Positions 54,276-63,272 of a stretch of 64,000 nt of DNA are shown here, piece after piece. The notes under the pieces are model-generated. The model did not search any database, had not been told where the DNA came from, and saw nothing but the letters and a program-made list of their open reading frames with translations. Each line of letters opens with the position of its first letter. Position 1 is the first letter of the stretch. The position numbers were made by a program, and so were the translations under genes. Origin of the DNA: Puteibacter caeruleilacunae (GTDB lineage: Bacteria; Bacteroidota; Bacteroidia; Bacteroidales; Prolixibacteraceae); assembly GCA_005217565.1 (NCBI GenBank), contig SJCO01000004.1, forward strand, positions 62,001 through 126,000, written 5' to 3'.

Positions 54276-55811
54276 TTATCTTACACTAAATCGCCTTTGT
54301 AGAACATTTTTCAATATGTTATTAATATATAATCTCTCATCTGGGTATGCACCAATATAATAAACGAATACAATAGTCGAAAGAACTGTCGTAAATAAAA
54401 TACTAATCAATCGCACAAATCCTTCATCAATTGCGAAATATATAGGTAGATTACAAATAAATATTGACAAAACTACTACGATTCCATTTATAAATACCTT
54501 CCCAATCCAGCTTCTTAGAGACAAACCAATTAGCGATCTTAGAAAAATTAATCGAACCACTCCAACAATAACTGTGAAGCAAATATTAGATACAATTACC
54601 GTTACTGAACCTAAGCCTATTCTTAACAGAATGTACATGACAGGTAGATTCAGCAGAAAAATAGATCCTGAACAAAGTTGGTAATATTTTATCCTTGCTG
54701 TTGCTTGTATTGCTGTAATTAGTGGTCCAATAATAGTTTCAATCAATGCACCAATAATAATAACACGTGAAAATACTAAAGTATATTCAGGCACCTCATC
54801 TAACCATGTTTTCAAAATATAATTCATTTCAAGAAACAATGGAATTGCAATTAATGAAAACAAGTATAGAGAAAAACGGCTACTAACGAACATCAATTTT
54901 ATCATTTTATCTCTATCTCCTTCTCCATAGTTTTTGACAATCGCTGGATTAACTGCTTTTAGTACTGTCAACGAAAAAATACCTATTTGATTCGCAATTT
55001 GATTCGCAATACCAAAGGCAGCATTAATAACTGGCCCAAAAAATATATTCAATACAATTGTTGCTCCCTGTTTTTTAATTAGAGATGCTAACGATCCAAA
55101 TATTGTCCAGCCTGCAAAAAAAGCCAATTTTTTATACATTTCCTTAGAGATAGAGTTCAATCCAATTCTACACTCTGAGTACTTCTTCAGAGAATAAAAC
55201 ATATAAACACAGGCAACACAGGCAGCTAACACAACCATTAAACTACTATAAGCACTTAACCTATCGTCCATAAAAACAATACAGTATGCACAAGCTAAGC
55301 GCCCAAACGATTCTATTATGCCTGTTATTGCAATGATATGCATATCTTCCTTTGCATTTATAAATGCTTGAAAGGGAATTGAACAAATATTTACAACAAA
55401 GATCAGTAAAACACAATGATATACAATCATTGCAGAGTTTAAACGAGCTTCAGGAATATTTAATAACTCTCGAACAAACATTGATCCAAGGATATTTCCT
55501 ATTATAAAAATACCGATCGCAAGTAAAATGTGAATTCTAAAACTTGCATTAAATGTATTTTGAACATTTACTCTATTTGCCATATCGAATGACAGATGCC
55601 TTTGAGTACTAGATGTCATTGCATTGTTAACAAATGCCAATAACATAATTACTCCAGCAACAACATTGTATATACCAAAATCAATTATCCCCAAATTTCT
55701 AAGAACAATCCTAGTAGACAAAAGAGTAATAATGGTAGTTATTATCATTCGAAAATACAAAAAGACCGTATTACTAAGGATCTTTGTATTACCTGCTTTA
55801 TTAATAATCAT
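54276..55811 (-). CDS. wzx: Wzx-type oligosaccharide flippase
   Basis: 511 residues from ATG 55811 (an in-frame TTG lies three codons upstream). About 14 transmembrane helices and the MATE/MOP opening LSNTVFLYFRMIITTIITLL then LGIIDFGIYNVVAGVI identify a polysaccharide flippase that moves lipid-linked repeat units across the inner membrane. The gene is followed directly by the polymerase gene and preceded by UDP-glucose dehydrogenase after a 129-bp gap. Confidence 0.9.
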   Translation of the reverse strand: MIINKAGNTKILSNTVFLYFRMIITTIITLLSTRIVLRNLGIIDFGIYNVVAGVIMLLAFVNNAMTSSTQRHLSFDMANRVNVQNTFNASFRIHILLAIGIFIIGNILGSMFVRELLNIPEARLNSAMIVYHCVLLIFVVNICSIPFQAFINAKEDMHIIAITGIIESFGRLACAYCIVFMDDRLSAYSSLMVVLAACVACVYMFYSLKKYSECRIGLNSISKEMYKKLAFFAGWTIFGSLASLIKKQGATIVLNIFFGPVINAAFGIANQIANQIGIFSLTVLKAVNPAIVKNYGEGDRDKMIKLMFVSSRFSLYLFSLIAIPLFLEMNYILKTWLDEVPEYTLVFSRVIIIGALIETIIGPLITAIQATARIKYYQLCSGSIFLLNLPVMYILLRIGLGSVTVIVSNICFTVIVGVVRLIFLRSLIGLSLRSWIGKVFINGIVVVLSIFICNLPIYFAIDEGFVRLISILFTTVLSTIVFVYYIGAYPDERLYINNILKNVLQRRFSVR

Positions 55812-55940
55812 TGTATTCAATTAACTAAACCTTGCAATCAATAATGAATTCCATATATTAAGTTTAAGAGCATCCCAGATAGATTACCTTAGCTAACTAA
55901 TATCACATTTCATTAAAAATCAACTCATCCTAAATTGGAT

Positions 55941-57380
55941 CTATCCCTCGTTAACTCCGGATCCAATTGAATAATACTCAAATCCAATATTTAAATCTAG
56001 CTTCTCCAATATCTTTCTTCCATCAAAGACAAATGCCGGTTTATGCATTTTTGCATACACTTTATCCCAATCATATGTCTTAAACTCATCCCATTCTGTA
56101 AGCACTGCAATTGCATGAGCGTCATCCATCGCAGCATAAGGATCGTTATGCACTGTAATAAGATTTTTTATTTCTTTCATCGACATTAACTCTCCTTGTT
56201 CTACATATTGACCTACGCGATGTGTCTGAAGATATTCCATATCAGCATAGATTTGTTCTGCTGTTACTTTAGGATCAAAAACGTGGATTTCTGCTCTATC
56301 TTGTAGTAATTCATCTGCCACATAAATAGCTGCAGATTCACGAGTATCATTTGTGTCTTTCTTAAAGGCCCACCCTAAAAATGTGATTTTCTTTCCGGAC
56401 ACAGTATTGAAAAGTGTATCAATAATGTTTTTCGCAAATCGATGTTTTTGATAATCGTTCATCTTCACTACTTGCTCCCAGTAATCTGCAACTTCTGGTA
56501 AATTGAAATGACGACATAAATAAACCAAATTTAAGATATCCTTTTGAAAACATGAACCGCCAAATCCTACTGATGACTTTAAGAATTTAGAACCAACACG
56601 ACTATCCATTCCAATTGCATGAGCAACTTCATCAACATCTGCACCAGTCTGCTCACACAAAGCTGATATTGCATTAATTGAAGAAACACGTTGAGCAAGA
56701 AAAGCATTAGCTGTAAGCTTTGACAACTCTGAAGACCACACTCTTGTTGTTACAATCTGATCTAGAGGCACCCAATTATTATATACCTCAACCAATGATT
56801 CAATTGCCGCTTGCCCTGCTTCATCGTCACCTCCACCGATCAATACACGATCAGGGTTATGCAAATCATCAACCGCCGTTCCTTCTGCTAAGAATTCAGG
56901 ATTCGACAATACCTGAAATTTCACGCCATTACCAGTAGAGTCTAAAATATTTCTAATCGCTTGAGCTGTTCGGACAGGTAATGTTGATTTTTCAACAACA
57001 ACCTTATCTTTTTTTGCAACTTTAGCAATCTGACGAGCACATAACTCAACAAATTTTAAATCGGCCGCCATACCTTTTCCAACACCATATGTCTTTGTTG
57101 GTGTATTTACAGAGATAAAAATCATCTCTGCCTGGTCAATTGCTTTCTCAATATCTGTTGAGAAAAACAAGTTACGACCTCTTGCCTCTTTTACAACGTC
57201 AGCCAAGCCAGGTTCATATATAGGGAGTTTATCTAAATCCTCATCATTCCAAGCGTCAATACGCTGTTGATTTACATCTACAATATTAACGTTAATGTGG
57301 GGGCACTTTTGTGCAATAACAGCCATTGTTGGGCCTCCTACATATCCTGCTCCAATACAACAAATGTTTTTTATCTTCAT
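55941..57380 (-). CDS. ugd: UDP-glucose 6-dehydrogenase
   Basis: 479 residues. The NAD-binding opening [17 protein letters not shown] (about 7-23), [31 protein letters not shown], and the active-site Cys in [12 protein letters not shown] (about 276) resemble the eukaryote-type UGDH branch rather than short bacterial Ugd. It oxidises UDP-glucose to UDP-glucuronate for the polymer. A TAATTTTG box lies about 31 bp upstream. Confidence 0.94.
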   Translation of the reverse strand: MKIKNICCIGAGYVGGPTMAVIAQKCPHINVNIVDVNQQRIDAWNDEDLDKLPIYEPGLADVVKEARGRNLFFSTDIEKAIDQAEMIFISVNTPTKTYGVGKGMAADLKFVELCARQIAKVAKKDKVVVEKSTLPVRTAQAIRNILDSTGNGVKFQVLSNPEFLAEGTAVDDLHNPDRVLIGGGDDEAGQAAIESLVEVYNNWVPLDQIVTTRVWSSELSKLTANAFLAQRVSSINAISALCEQTGADVDEVAHAIGMDSRVGSKFLKSSVGFGGSCFQKDILNLVYLCRHFNLPEVADYWEQVVKMNDYQKHRFAKNIIDTLFNTVSGKKITFLGWAFKKDTNDTRESAAIYVADELLQDRAEIHVFDPKVTAEQIYADMEYLQTHRVGQYVEQGELMSMKEIKNLITVHNDPYAAMDDAHAIAVLTEWDEFKTYDWDKVYAKMHKPAFVFDGRKILEKLDLNIGFEYYSIGSGVNEG

Positions 57381-57410
57381 GCTCTTATCTTAGACTTATG
57401 ATTTAATTAA

Positions 57411-57418
57411 CAAAATTA
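57411..57418 (-). promoter_or_regulatory. Possible -7 promoter box before UDP-glucose dehydrogenase
   Basis: TAATTTTG on the minus strand matches TAnnTTTG about 31 bp before the start codon. No -33 box is visible, so it is only suggestive. Confidence 0.3.
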
Positions 57419-57449
57419 TTCGTAAAACTACCTCATCCCAGGCAGCTAA

Positions 57450-58745
57450 CTACAATCGTCCATCGACTACATCTCTATCCAGAACTCCTTTGATATCATA
57501 TATTACGGAATTAGTTCCATTACATAATTCAGACAATGACACATTCACAAACTCATCATGAGCAACTGCCAATAAAATAGCATTATATTTGGATGATTCT
57601 AATACATCGATACAAGGAACAATTCTTAGATTATACTCTTCTTTTACTTCTTCTTTATTCGCCCATGGATCACATACATCCACATTACAACCATAATCTT
57701 CTAATTCTGAAATAACATCAATAACCTTTGTATTTCTGATATCAGGACAATTCTCTTTAAAGGTGATACCAAGCACCAAAACGTTACTATCTTTGATTCT
57801 ATGACCTTTTTGAATCATTAATTTCACCATTTTCTCCGCAACAAATCGCCCCATCATATCATTAACCCGTCTACCTGAACTTATAACATCAGGTTGATAT
57901 CCTAGCTGTTCTGCTTTCCACTTCAGATAATACGGATCGACACTAATACAGTGCCCTCCCACTAAGCCTGGTTTATATTTTAAGAAGTTCCATTTTGATC
58001 CAGCTGCGTCAATTACTTCACTCGTATCAATTCCAATACGATCAAAAATTAAAGCCAGTTCATTTACAAATGAAATATTTAAATCCCTTTGTGCGTTTTC
58101 TATTACCTTGGAAGCTTCTGCTACTTTTAATGAAGAAGCTTTATGTGTTCCATTCTTCAGGATTGAGTTATATAATCTATCTACATAGTCTGCAACTTCT
58201 TCTGTTGAGCCAGATGTGACCTTCTTAATCGTAGTTAAAGTATTTACTTTATCCCCAGGATTAATTCTTTCTGGAGAATACCCTGCATAAAAATCTTCAT
58301 TAAACACCAATCCAGATGATTTCTCTACTTCTGGCAAACACACTTCCTCTGTTGCCCCTGGATAAACAGTAGACTCATAAATTACCACATCTCCTTTGGA
58401 AATCACTTTCCCTACAGTTTGTGAAGATTTTATTAAAGGAGTCATATCCGGTCTTCTATCTTCCGTTATCGGAGTCGGAACAGTAACAATATATACATTG
58501 CACTCCTTAATTTCGTCCAAATTCGTAGTGAGCAACAATCCGCCATCCTTACTATTCCCCAGCACTGATTGCAAGTTAGTATCATCAACTTCCAATGTTG
58601 AATCTGTACCACCATTAAGTTCTGCTACTCGATCTTCCTTGATATCGAAACCAACTACTGGGAATTTCTTGGCAAACTCGACCGCCAATGGTAGACCTAC
58701 ATATCCAAGGCCAATTACTGCAATTTTAGGATTATTGTTGTTCAT
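57450..58745 (-). CDS. tviB: Nucleotide-sugar dehydrogenase, TviB/WbpA-type
   Basis: 431 residues. VIGLGYVGLPLAVEFAKK (about 10-27), VTVPTPITEDRRPDMTPL, and the catalytic Cys in VGGHCISVDPYYLKWKA (about 270) identify a UDP-GlcNAc/UDP-GalNAc 6-dehydrogenase of the TviB (VipA) branch, giving a hexosaminuronate precursor. The TviC epimerase is not in the window. It is the first gene of the minus-strand polysaccharide locus; the long non-coding leader region lies upstream. Confidence 0.92.
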   Translation of the reverse strand: MNNNNPKIAVIGLGYVGLPLAVEFAKKFPVVGFDIKEDRVAELNGGTDSTLEVDDTNLQSVLGNSKDGGLLLTTNLDEIKECNVYIVTVPTPITEDRRPDMTPLIKSSQTVGKVISKGDVVIYESTVYPGATEEVCLPEVEKSSGLVFNEDFYAGYSPERINPGDKVNTLTTIKKVTSGSTEEVADYVDRLYNSILKNGTHKASSLKVAEASKVIENAQRDLNISFVNELALIFDRIGIDTSEVIDAAGSKWNFLKYKPGLVGGHCISVDPYYLKWKAEQLGYQPDVISSGRRVNDMMGRFVAEKMVKLMIQKGHRIKDSNVLVLGITFKENCPDIRNTKVIDVISELEDYGCNVDVCDPWANKEEVKEEYNLRIVPCIDVLESSKYNAILLAVAHDEFVNVSLSELCNGTNSVIYDIKGVLDRDVVDGRL

Positions 58746-60150
58746 CTTGTTTTGAGAAAATATCAGATCCAGACAAAACCGAATCTATTGTTATTAATTT
58801 TTGTTTGCTTATTATTTGAGATCCTATCTTTTAAATCTCTTGCTGTAGTTCTTTGATTTTTGAAAATACTTCTGGGAAAGCTATCCGAGCGGTTTTGTTA
58901 TCAGCTTGATACAGCTCCGCCTCCTCAGTCCCATTCTTCTACAGTACTGTTATTCGTTTTTTTGAGTATATTTTATTCTAAAGTAAGCCCAACAGGTTAA
59001 TTAAACTACTTTCGTAATTTAACATTCTGCCGGGCTTACATATATAACAGTGTGGGGCCCTCAAGCCACTACCCCCCCAACTGTTATTCTGTTAAAGTAT
59101 TTGAGTTTCAACCCAAGTCATAAAGGGACCTTCCAGAATCCTCCAACTTCTAACCAAGTATCAGTCTTCACCTTCTTCTCCAACTTCATTAGACTTCTCG
59201 CCTACTTAAAATATGTTCATATCTTCCCCGGTGCACCAATATTTTGGCACATCATCCCGATTCCTTCTTACTATTTTAAAAATGATATTTCCGACTAGTT
59301 TATCTTCTTCAGTTAGGCTCTCTCTCGTATCAAGTCGAAATATGATTATCCTCATTTTTTTCGAGTACAAAAGAAGCAAAATATGGGTGAACGGTCAACT
59401 TTTCTGGGTAAATTATTTGTAAACTTTAGTGAGCGTAGCGTTTTTGTCAGTAAACGTATTGTTTTACCGAATAATAGTAGCAGTTTAACAGATATTCGTT
59501 ATTGCATTAAATGTATCCGCAATGTTAATTATTAAGTTTTCCTTCTCTTAACGTTAGTTATTCCTAAAATTTTGTTATGATTTATAATAATTTCTAATTC
59601 ATACTTATTTCCAAACAAATACACACATATACTTAGTTGCATATAATATTTCTTTACTTTTACAAAGAGAAATCCCCTTGCTTTTTGGCATTATCTGCTA
59701 ACTAAAAAGTGTGCTAGTTTGCTTTGAATTTGCAGTGATCTTTATTGACATCAACAACATCAAACAATTGATCAATTCTGCATCATGAAATTACTGTATT
59801 TTTGTTCATTTTTTGCATCGTTCTTCATATCACTTGATGAAGCCCTGCTATGCTTTAATGAAGAGGCGATTTTTAAAAATAAAAGAAGTAACGAGGCCCT
59901 GCCGGTTATGTGGTAAATGGTAAAAGGTGGAAAAACCGACAGGGCAAGGTGAATATCTTTATTTTGTTCAAATCTTTAAATATGCATCAAGTGGTTTTGA
60001 CGATGGCAAATGTACAACATAATGTAGCTTTATAGATAAATAGAGGGGGTCGTTATGACGAATGACGGTTTTGGAGAGATTAACGAACGGATACTATTGA
60101 TAAAAGCACATTATTATATGATGAACGATTGTTGGAATTGGTTGTTTTAT
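58746..60150. other. 1.4-kb non-coding region upstream of the polysaccharide locus
   Basis: No convincing gene. It contains a GTAAGCCC/GGGCTTAC inverted repeat (58983-59039), an adjacent hairpin ATAACAGT/ACTGTTAT with an inner GGGG/CCCC stem (59044-59087), and a 12-bp, one-mismatch stem GCCCTGCCGGTT/AACCGACAGGGC (59896-59945) whose loop holds a family-delta purine string. The first two face the minus-strand locus and could be leader or attenuator structures. No NusG-like (UpxY) gene and no ops/JUMPstart match were found. Confidence 0.55.
58983..59087 (-). promoter_or_regulatory. Two adjacent hairpins in the polysaccharide-locus leader
   Basis: On the minus strand the hairpin 59087-59044 (ATAACAGT stem with G-rich/C-rich inner stem) comes first, then GTAAGCCC/GGGCTTAC (59039-58983) with a 41-nt loop, about 240 bp before the first gene. 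A role in attenuation is inferred from position only. Confidence 0.35.
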
Positions 60151-60267
60151 GGTATTTCCGCCAACAGGAAAGGTAGTGCGTTGTAGGTTATGGGATGAAA
60201 TGGCGGTGATGGAAGATGCTGTTAAATTAATCCCATGATTCGCTAAAGCTCATCATGGGCAAAAAAG
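60151..60267. repeat. Left ~117-bp direct repeat flanking the TIR-NACHT gene
   Basis: Begins GGTATTTCCGCCAACAGGAA and ends in the CCCATGAT/ATCATGGG hairpin plus GGGCAAAA. A closely similar copy in the same orientation is at 62344-62460. The stop codon and last codons of the TIR-NACHT gene lie inside this copy. Confidence 0.8.
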
Positions 60268-60286
60268 AAAATGTCCCGCTGGGACA
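60232..60286 (-). repeat. Two-hairpin repeat, family alpha, copy 2
   Basis: On the minus strand: TGTCCC/GGGACA hairpin (60272-60286), T-rich spacer, then CCCATGAT/ATCATGGG hairpin (60232-60259). Confidence 0.6.
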
Positions 60287-62079
60287 CGCTTCGAGGTTAT
60301 AAAGTTAAAATCATCAACCACAGCGTCGTACTTTTGTGCATTGAGGAAATGCTGAGGCATATGCTTCAAGGCGTAGGCTCTATTATCGATAGTCATCCCC
60401 TTCTTTGCAATCATCTGATCCCCGTCAACACGGTCGACAAAGTACATGTCTGATCTTTCTTCATCAAGCAACCAGTCGTACAGCGACAAATGAAATGGCA
60501 CAACCTTGTCGTTACTATTGATCGACAACATCGATCCCATGGCTTTTAGGAATTTCTTCAACTTACGCTTGTTCCAATCCAACAGTCCTTGCAGTTCTTC
60601 TGCAGTCATCGGCTCATATACCGCCAACAAGATCGACAATACCGGTAAGATATCGTCTTCATACATATCTTCATCAGGAAATCGGGATAAGAAATACTGA
60701 CTGTAAATCCCACCTAATCCTGCTGGCAACTCTGCAGGTGCATTTTCAGCAAAATGATCCTTATTGATCACCTCGCACACATAAGCAACATAAAGAAACA
60801 CCCCTTCCGATTTATCGAGAATCTCCTTTTTCAACTGAGCATATCCAGGATGCTTGCAATAACCACTCAACCGCTTGTCGATGTAACTACTGATATCTGC
60901 CATGTTATCGACCGACTCGGTATCTAATCGCCATGGCTCAAAAGCCTGCAATGGCAGCATCACTTCAGCATCAGGGCGACTGGTAACAATTAGGCGCACC
61001 CACTCAGGAAGCTTCTTGAACTCGGAGCCGAGAAACTGAGCGATCACATTCTTGCCATCGCGACTAGCCTCATCGAGTCCGTCGATCAATATCACGATCT
61101 GCTCATTGCTTTTATTCTGCTCGCGACTCAGTGGTTGTACAATCAATACATCAAAAAGGGCCACCTCATTGCATCGGGCAAGCTCTTTCTGAATATCTAT
61201 CTGGATTAACCTTTCGCGATAACCAGGAAGCTGCGTACATAATTGAAAGGCTATTGTACACACCAGGCAATGCGCCGAAGCCTTCTCACTATCTCCCCGC
61301 TTACACAAATGAAATGCCGCAAGATTTGGTAGCTTATTGATGAGATTACTGGCAATGGCCGATTTTCCTGTACCTGGCAGTCCAACCAGCCAGAACAGCT
61401 TACTGGCATCTTGATCGCCCAGCCATTGATTGATCCTCTCCTTCACCCACTCGCGACCGGTATAATATGCTATATTATTTCGCAGATCCGCACTAAAGTC
61501 GAGCGGCTCCAACTGGTTACTTAAAGCATTGGTCACGCCTGTCTCGTTTAAGAAACTCTCATTCTCGAGTGCCTTACAGATCTTTTCAAAGTCATGAACC
61601 AATGTATCGGTGATGTGCAGTTTATTATCTGAGTTTTGTAGATCGAGGTACTGCAAGCGATAGATCGACAGCGGTGGTGTTGCCCACACCAGCATCACTG
61701 GCACAATTTGCATGCTATTATCCAGTGCTTTCGCAATTTCATTCAAGCAATAACCTTTTGGTCGGCGTACCGAGTGCGGTGTCATGATCAATAAAATGCG
61801 GCCCCGACTTTTATCTTCGCCTACCCATTCCAATCCTTCTTCGATGTAGCGTTCCCACTCGGTTCCATCTTTCAGTCGCTCTTCATCGAACCACACTTCG
61901 TGATCTCTTGCCTTTAGCTCATTCGCCACATTCTTCGCAAATCCCATGTATTCATCGTGACCGTAAGAGACGAAGACACGGAGGGGGGGAGGGGGCTTCG
62001 GGGGAGGTTGATTGGGCGGTGGTGGCTTCGAGGATGGTTGGTTCTTTGGCTGCTGCAGCTGCGGCTGGCTCTTTTGCAT
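60253..62079 (-). CDS. TIR-NACHT (STAND) signalling protein, possibly C-terminally truncated
   Basis: 608 residues. After a Gln/Pro-rich leader (1-32) comes a TIR domain (about 33-165: LRVFVSYGHDEY, WFDEERLKDGTEW, and candidate catalytic E114 in YCLNEIAKAL), which in active family members cleaves NAD. A NACHT NTPase follows with Walker A GLPGTGKS (233-240), Walker B VILIDGLDEA (329-338) and sensor TSRPD (366-370), then a winged-helix-like region to ~560. Relatives usually continue into WD40 or TPR sensor repeats; here the frame ends inside a repeat copy soon after that region. Such STAND proteins act in phage defence or regulated cell death. Ala/Pro tracts upstream raise a frame question (see 61952-62215). 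Confidence 0.85.
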   Translation of the reverse strand: MQKSQPQLQQPKNQPSSKPPPPNQPPPKPPPPLRVFVSYGHDEYMGFAKNVANELKARDHEVWFDEERLKDGTEWERYIEEGLEWVGEDKSRGRILLIMTPHSVRRPKGYCLNEIAKALDNSMQIVPVMLVWATPPLSIYRLQYLDLQNSDNKLHITDTLVHDFEKICKALENESFLNETGVTNALSNQLEPLDFSADLRNNIAYYTGREWVKERINQWLGDQDASKLFWLVGLPGTGKSAIASNLINKLPNLAAFHLCKRGDSEKASAHCLVCTIAFQLCTQLPGYRERLIQIDIQKELARCNEVALFDVLIVQPLSREQNKSNEQIVILIDGLDEASRDGKNVIAQFLGSEFKKLPEWVRLIVTSRPDAEVMLPLQAFEPWRLDTESVDNMADISSYIDKRLSGYCKHPGYAQLKKEILDKSEGVFLYVAYVCEVINKDHFAENAPAELPAGLGGIYSQYFLSRFPDEDMYEDDILPVLSILLAVYEPMTAEELQGLLDWNKRKLKKFLKAMGSMLSINSNDKVVPFHLSLYDWLLDEERSDMYFVDRVDGDQMIAKKGMTIDNRAYALKHMPQHFLNAQKYDAVVDDFNFITSKRVPAGHFLFCP

Positions 62080-62215
62080 TGGCAGCTGGAGAATGGTCTG
62101 AGGTTTCTGTTGCTTGGATTGCTGATGCGATTGGGGCTGCCACTTGCATTACTGAATGGTCAGCGTTTGCGATTTCGCTCACATGCTTATCCTGTTGATT
62201 GTTTTTTGAGTTCAT
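61952..62215 (-). other. Alternative N-terminal frame joined to the TIR-NACHT gene by a C7 tract
   Basis: An 87-codon ATG frame begins at 62215 (MNSKNNQQDKHVSEIANADH), runs through an Ala-rich segment and a Pro-rich stretch, and leaves the TIR frame only near a run of seven C on the coding strand (61983-61989). Loss of one C there would fuse it to the TIR-NACHT frame, giving about 653 residues. It may be the true N-terminus with a slippage, a phase-variable switch or a sequencing error. Confidence 0.45.
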
Positions 62216-62343
62216 TAGGCTAATAGTTATTGGTTGTCATTCACCGCACCAGCGGTCATCCAAAAATAACGAACACATCGATAAATCACAATAATTGGTT
62301 GGAAAAGGGGGAAGGCTTCTCCTGATTCAATAATCTTGCCTCT

Positions 62344-62460
62344 GGTATTTCCGCCAACAGGAAAGGTGGTGCGGTGGAGGTTATGGGATGCAGTGGCGGT
62401 GGAGGAAGATGATGCATTCATTGTCCCATGATTCGTTGCACTTATCATGGGCAAAACAGA
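62344..62460. repeat. Right ~117-bp direct repeat flanking the TIR-NACHT gene
   Basis: Same orientation as 60151-60267, starting GGTATTTCCGCCAACAGGAA and ending with the CCCATGAT/ATCATGGG hairpin. It lies about 130 bp upstream of the alternative start at 62215. Confidence 0.8.
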
Positions 62461-62479
62461 GTGCATACCTCCGGCATGC
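62425..62479 (-). repeat. Two-hairpin repeat, family alpha, copy 3
   Basis: GCAT/ATGC hairpin around ACCTCCGGC (62463-62479), T-rich spacer and CCCATGAT/ATCATGGG hairpin (62425-62451). It overlaps the end of the right direct repeat and is tandem with copy 4. Confidence 0.6.
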
Positions 62480-62503
62480 TGTTGCTGATTGTGATCTGGA
62501 TAT

Positions 62504-62555
62504 CCTATGATTCGCTGCGCTCATCATTGGTAAAAGAGTGCACACCTCCGGCGTG
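62504..62555 (-). repeat. Two-hairpin repeat, family alpha, copy 4
   Basis: GCAC/GTGC hairpin around ACCTCCGGC and CCTATGAT/ATCATTGG hairpin with one mismatch. It is a tandem, diverged copy of 62425-62479, offset by about 79 bp. Confidence 0.6.
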
Positions 62556-62600
62556 CTGAGCGTTGATGTTATGAAATTAGATCAGCAACATTGGAGCTTT

Positions 62601-62653
62601 GTCACGGATGTGACATTTTCTTTTTAACCCACGACAAGGCTACGAGTCGTGGG
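62601..62653 (+). repeat. Two-hairpin repeat, family alpha, copy 5 (opposite orientation)
   Basis: GTCAC/GTGAC hairpin, ATTTTCTTTTTAA spacer, then a perfect 8-bp CCCACGAC/GTCGTGGG hairpin (62628-62653). Confidence 0.6.
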
Positions 62654-62683
62654 ATTATGCGATCACAAACGGGAAACACCGTC

Positions 62684-62726
62684 GATCTGATAAACCTCAC
62701 CATGAAAAGCCCCAAAACCATCGACG
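62684..62726. repeat. Short dispersed repeat shared with 19349-19391
   Basis: Begins GATCTGATAAACCTCACCAT; 37 of 43 bases match the copy at 19349-19391, and flanking bases are also similar. No coding frame is shared. Confidence 0.5.
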
Positions 62727-62789
62727 GAAAAAACAACACCACATAAAAAATCTACCGAAGAATCAATTACAATCTCCGGCAGGTTCAAA

Positions 62790-63116
62790 TTAATCTTTAA
62801 TACACCTTATCCACATTCCTAGTTTCTTACTTACCTCATTTTTACCTATCCTACTTTTATCATAAGCAATAAATCTATAATAAGCGGTAGATCCGGTAGT
62901 CAGACTCTCTCCTCCCAAATAATTTACGAACTCATCCCGCCCTACATCGCTTGGTATATACCATCCTTCCGGACATATTCCGTGCACACCTCTTGATCTA
63001 CCTGAGCTGCTAACTGATCCGTTCATGACTACCAACCAATTATATAAAACACCGTAACTCGCGTTATTCTGAACACTATGGCTATAATAACAAAAAGCCT
63101 TGTCTGTACTCGTCAA
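62790..63116 (-). pseudogene. FISUMP-domain protein remnant
   Basis: About 108 codons with only a TTG available as start and a stop just upstream. The middle (SYGVLYNWLVVMNGSVSSSG, GICPEGWYIPSDVGRDEF) matches the Fibrobacter succinogenes major paralogous domain found in secreted Bacteroidota proteins. The end (YYRFIAYDKSRIGKNEVSKK then MWIRCIKD) matches its C-terminus, but about 60-70 residues normally between these parts are missing, as is the N-terminal signal region. It is therefore read as a decayed fragment with an internal deletion. Confidence 0.65.
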
Positions 63117-63272
63117 AGCTTGTCAGGTAGAAGATGACTCAACCTATCAATTAAAAATTATTGGACAGAGTTCAGATTACACTCCCTTGCCTTGTGGTCA
63201 AATAGACGTGCAAGCACACCGATTTACTATTTAACCTATCACAAAGCCCCAATCTCGATCGACACAAGATCA

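Noticed and set aside
58746-60150. An ops/JUMPstart element or an UpxY/NusG-like gene expected before a capsule locus.
   Set aside because: No GGCGGTAGCGTG-like sequence and no NusG-like frame could be found here.
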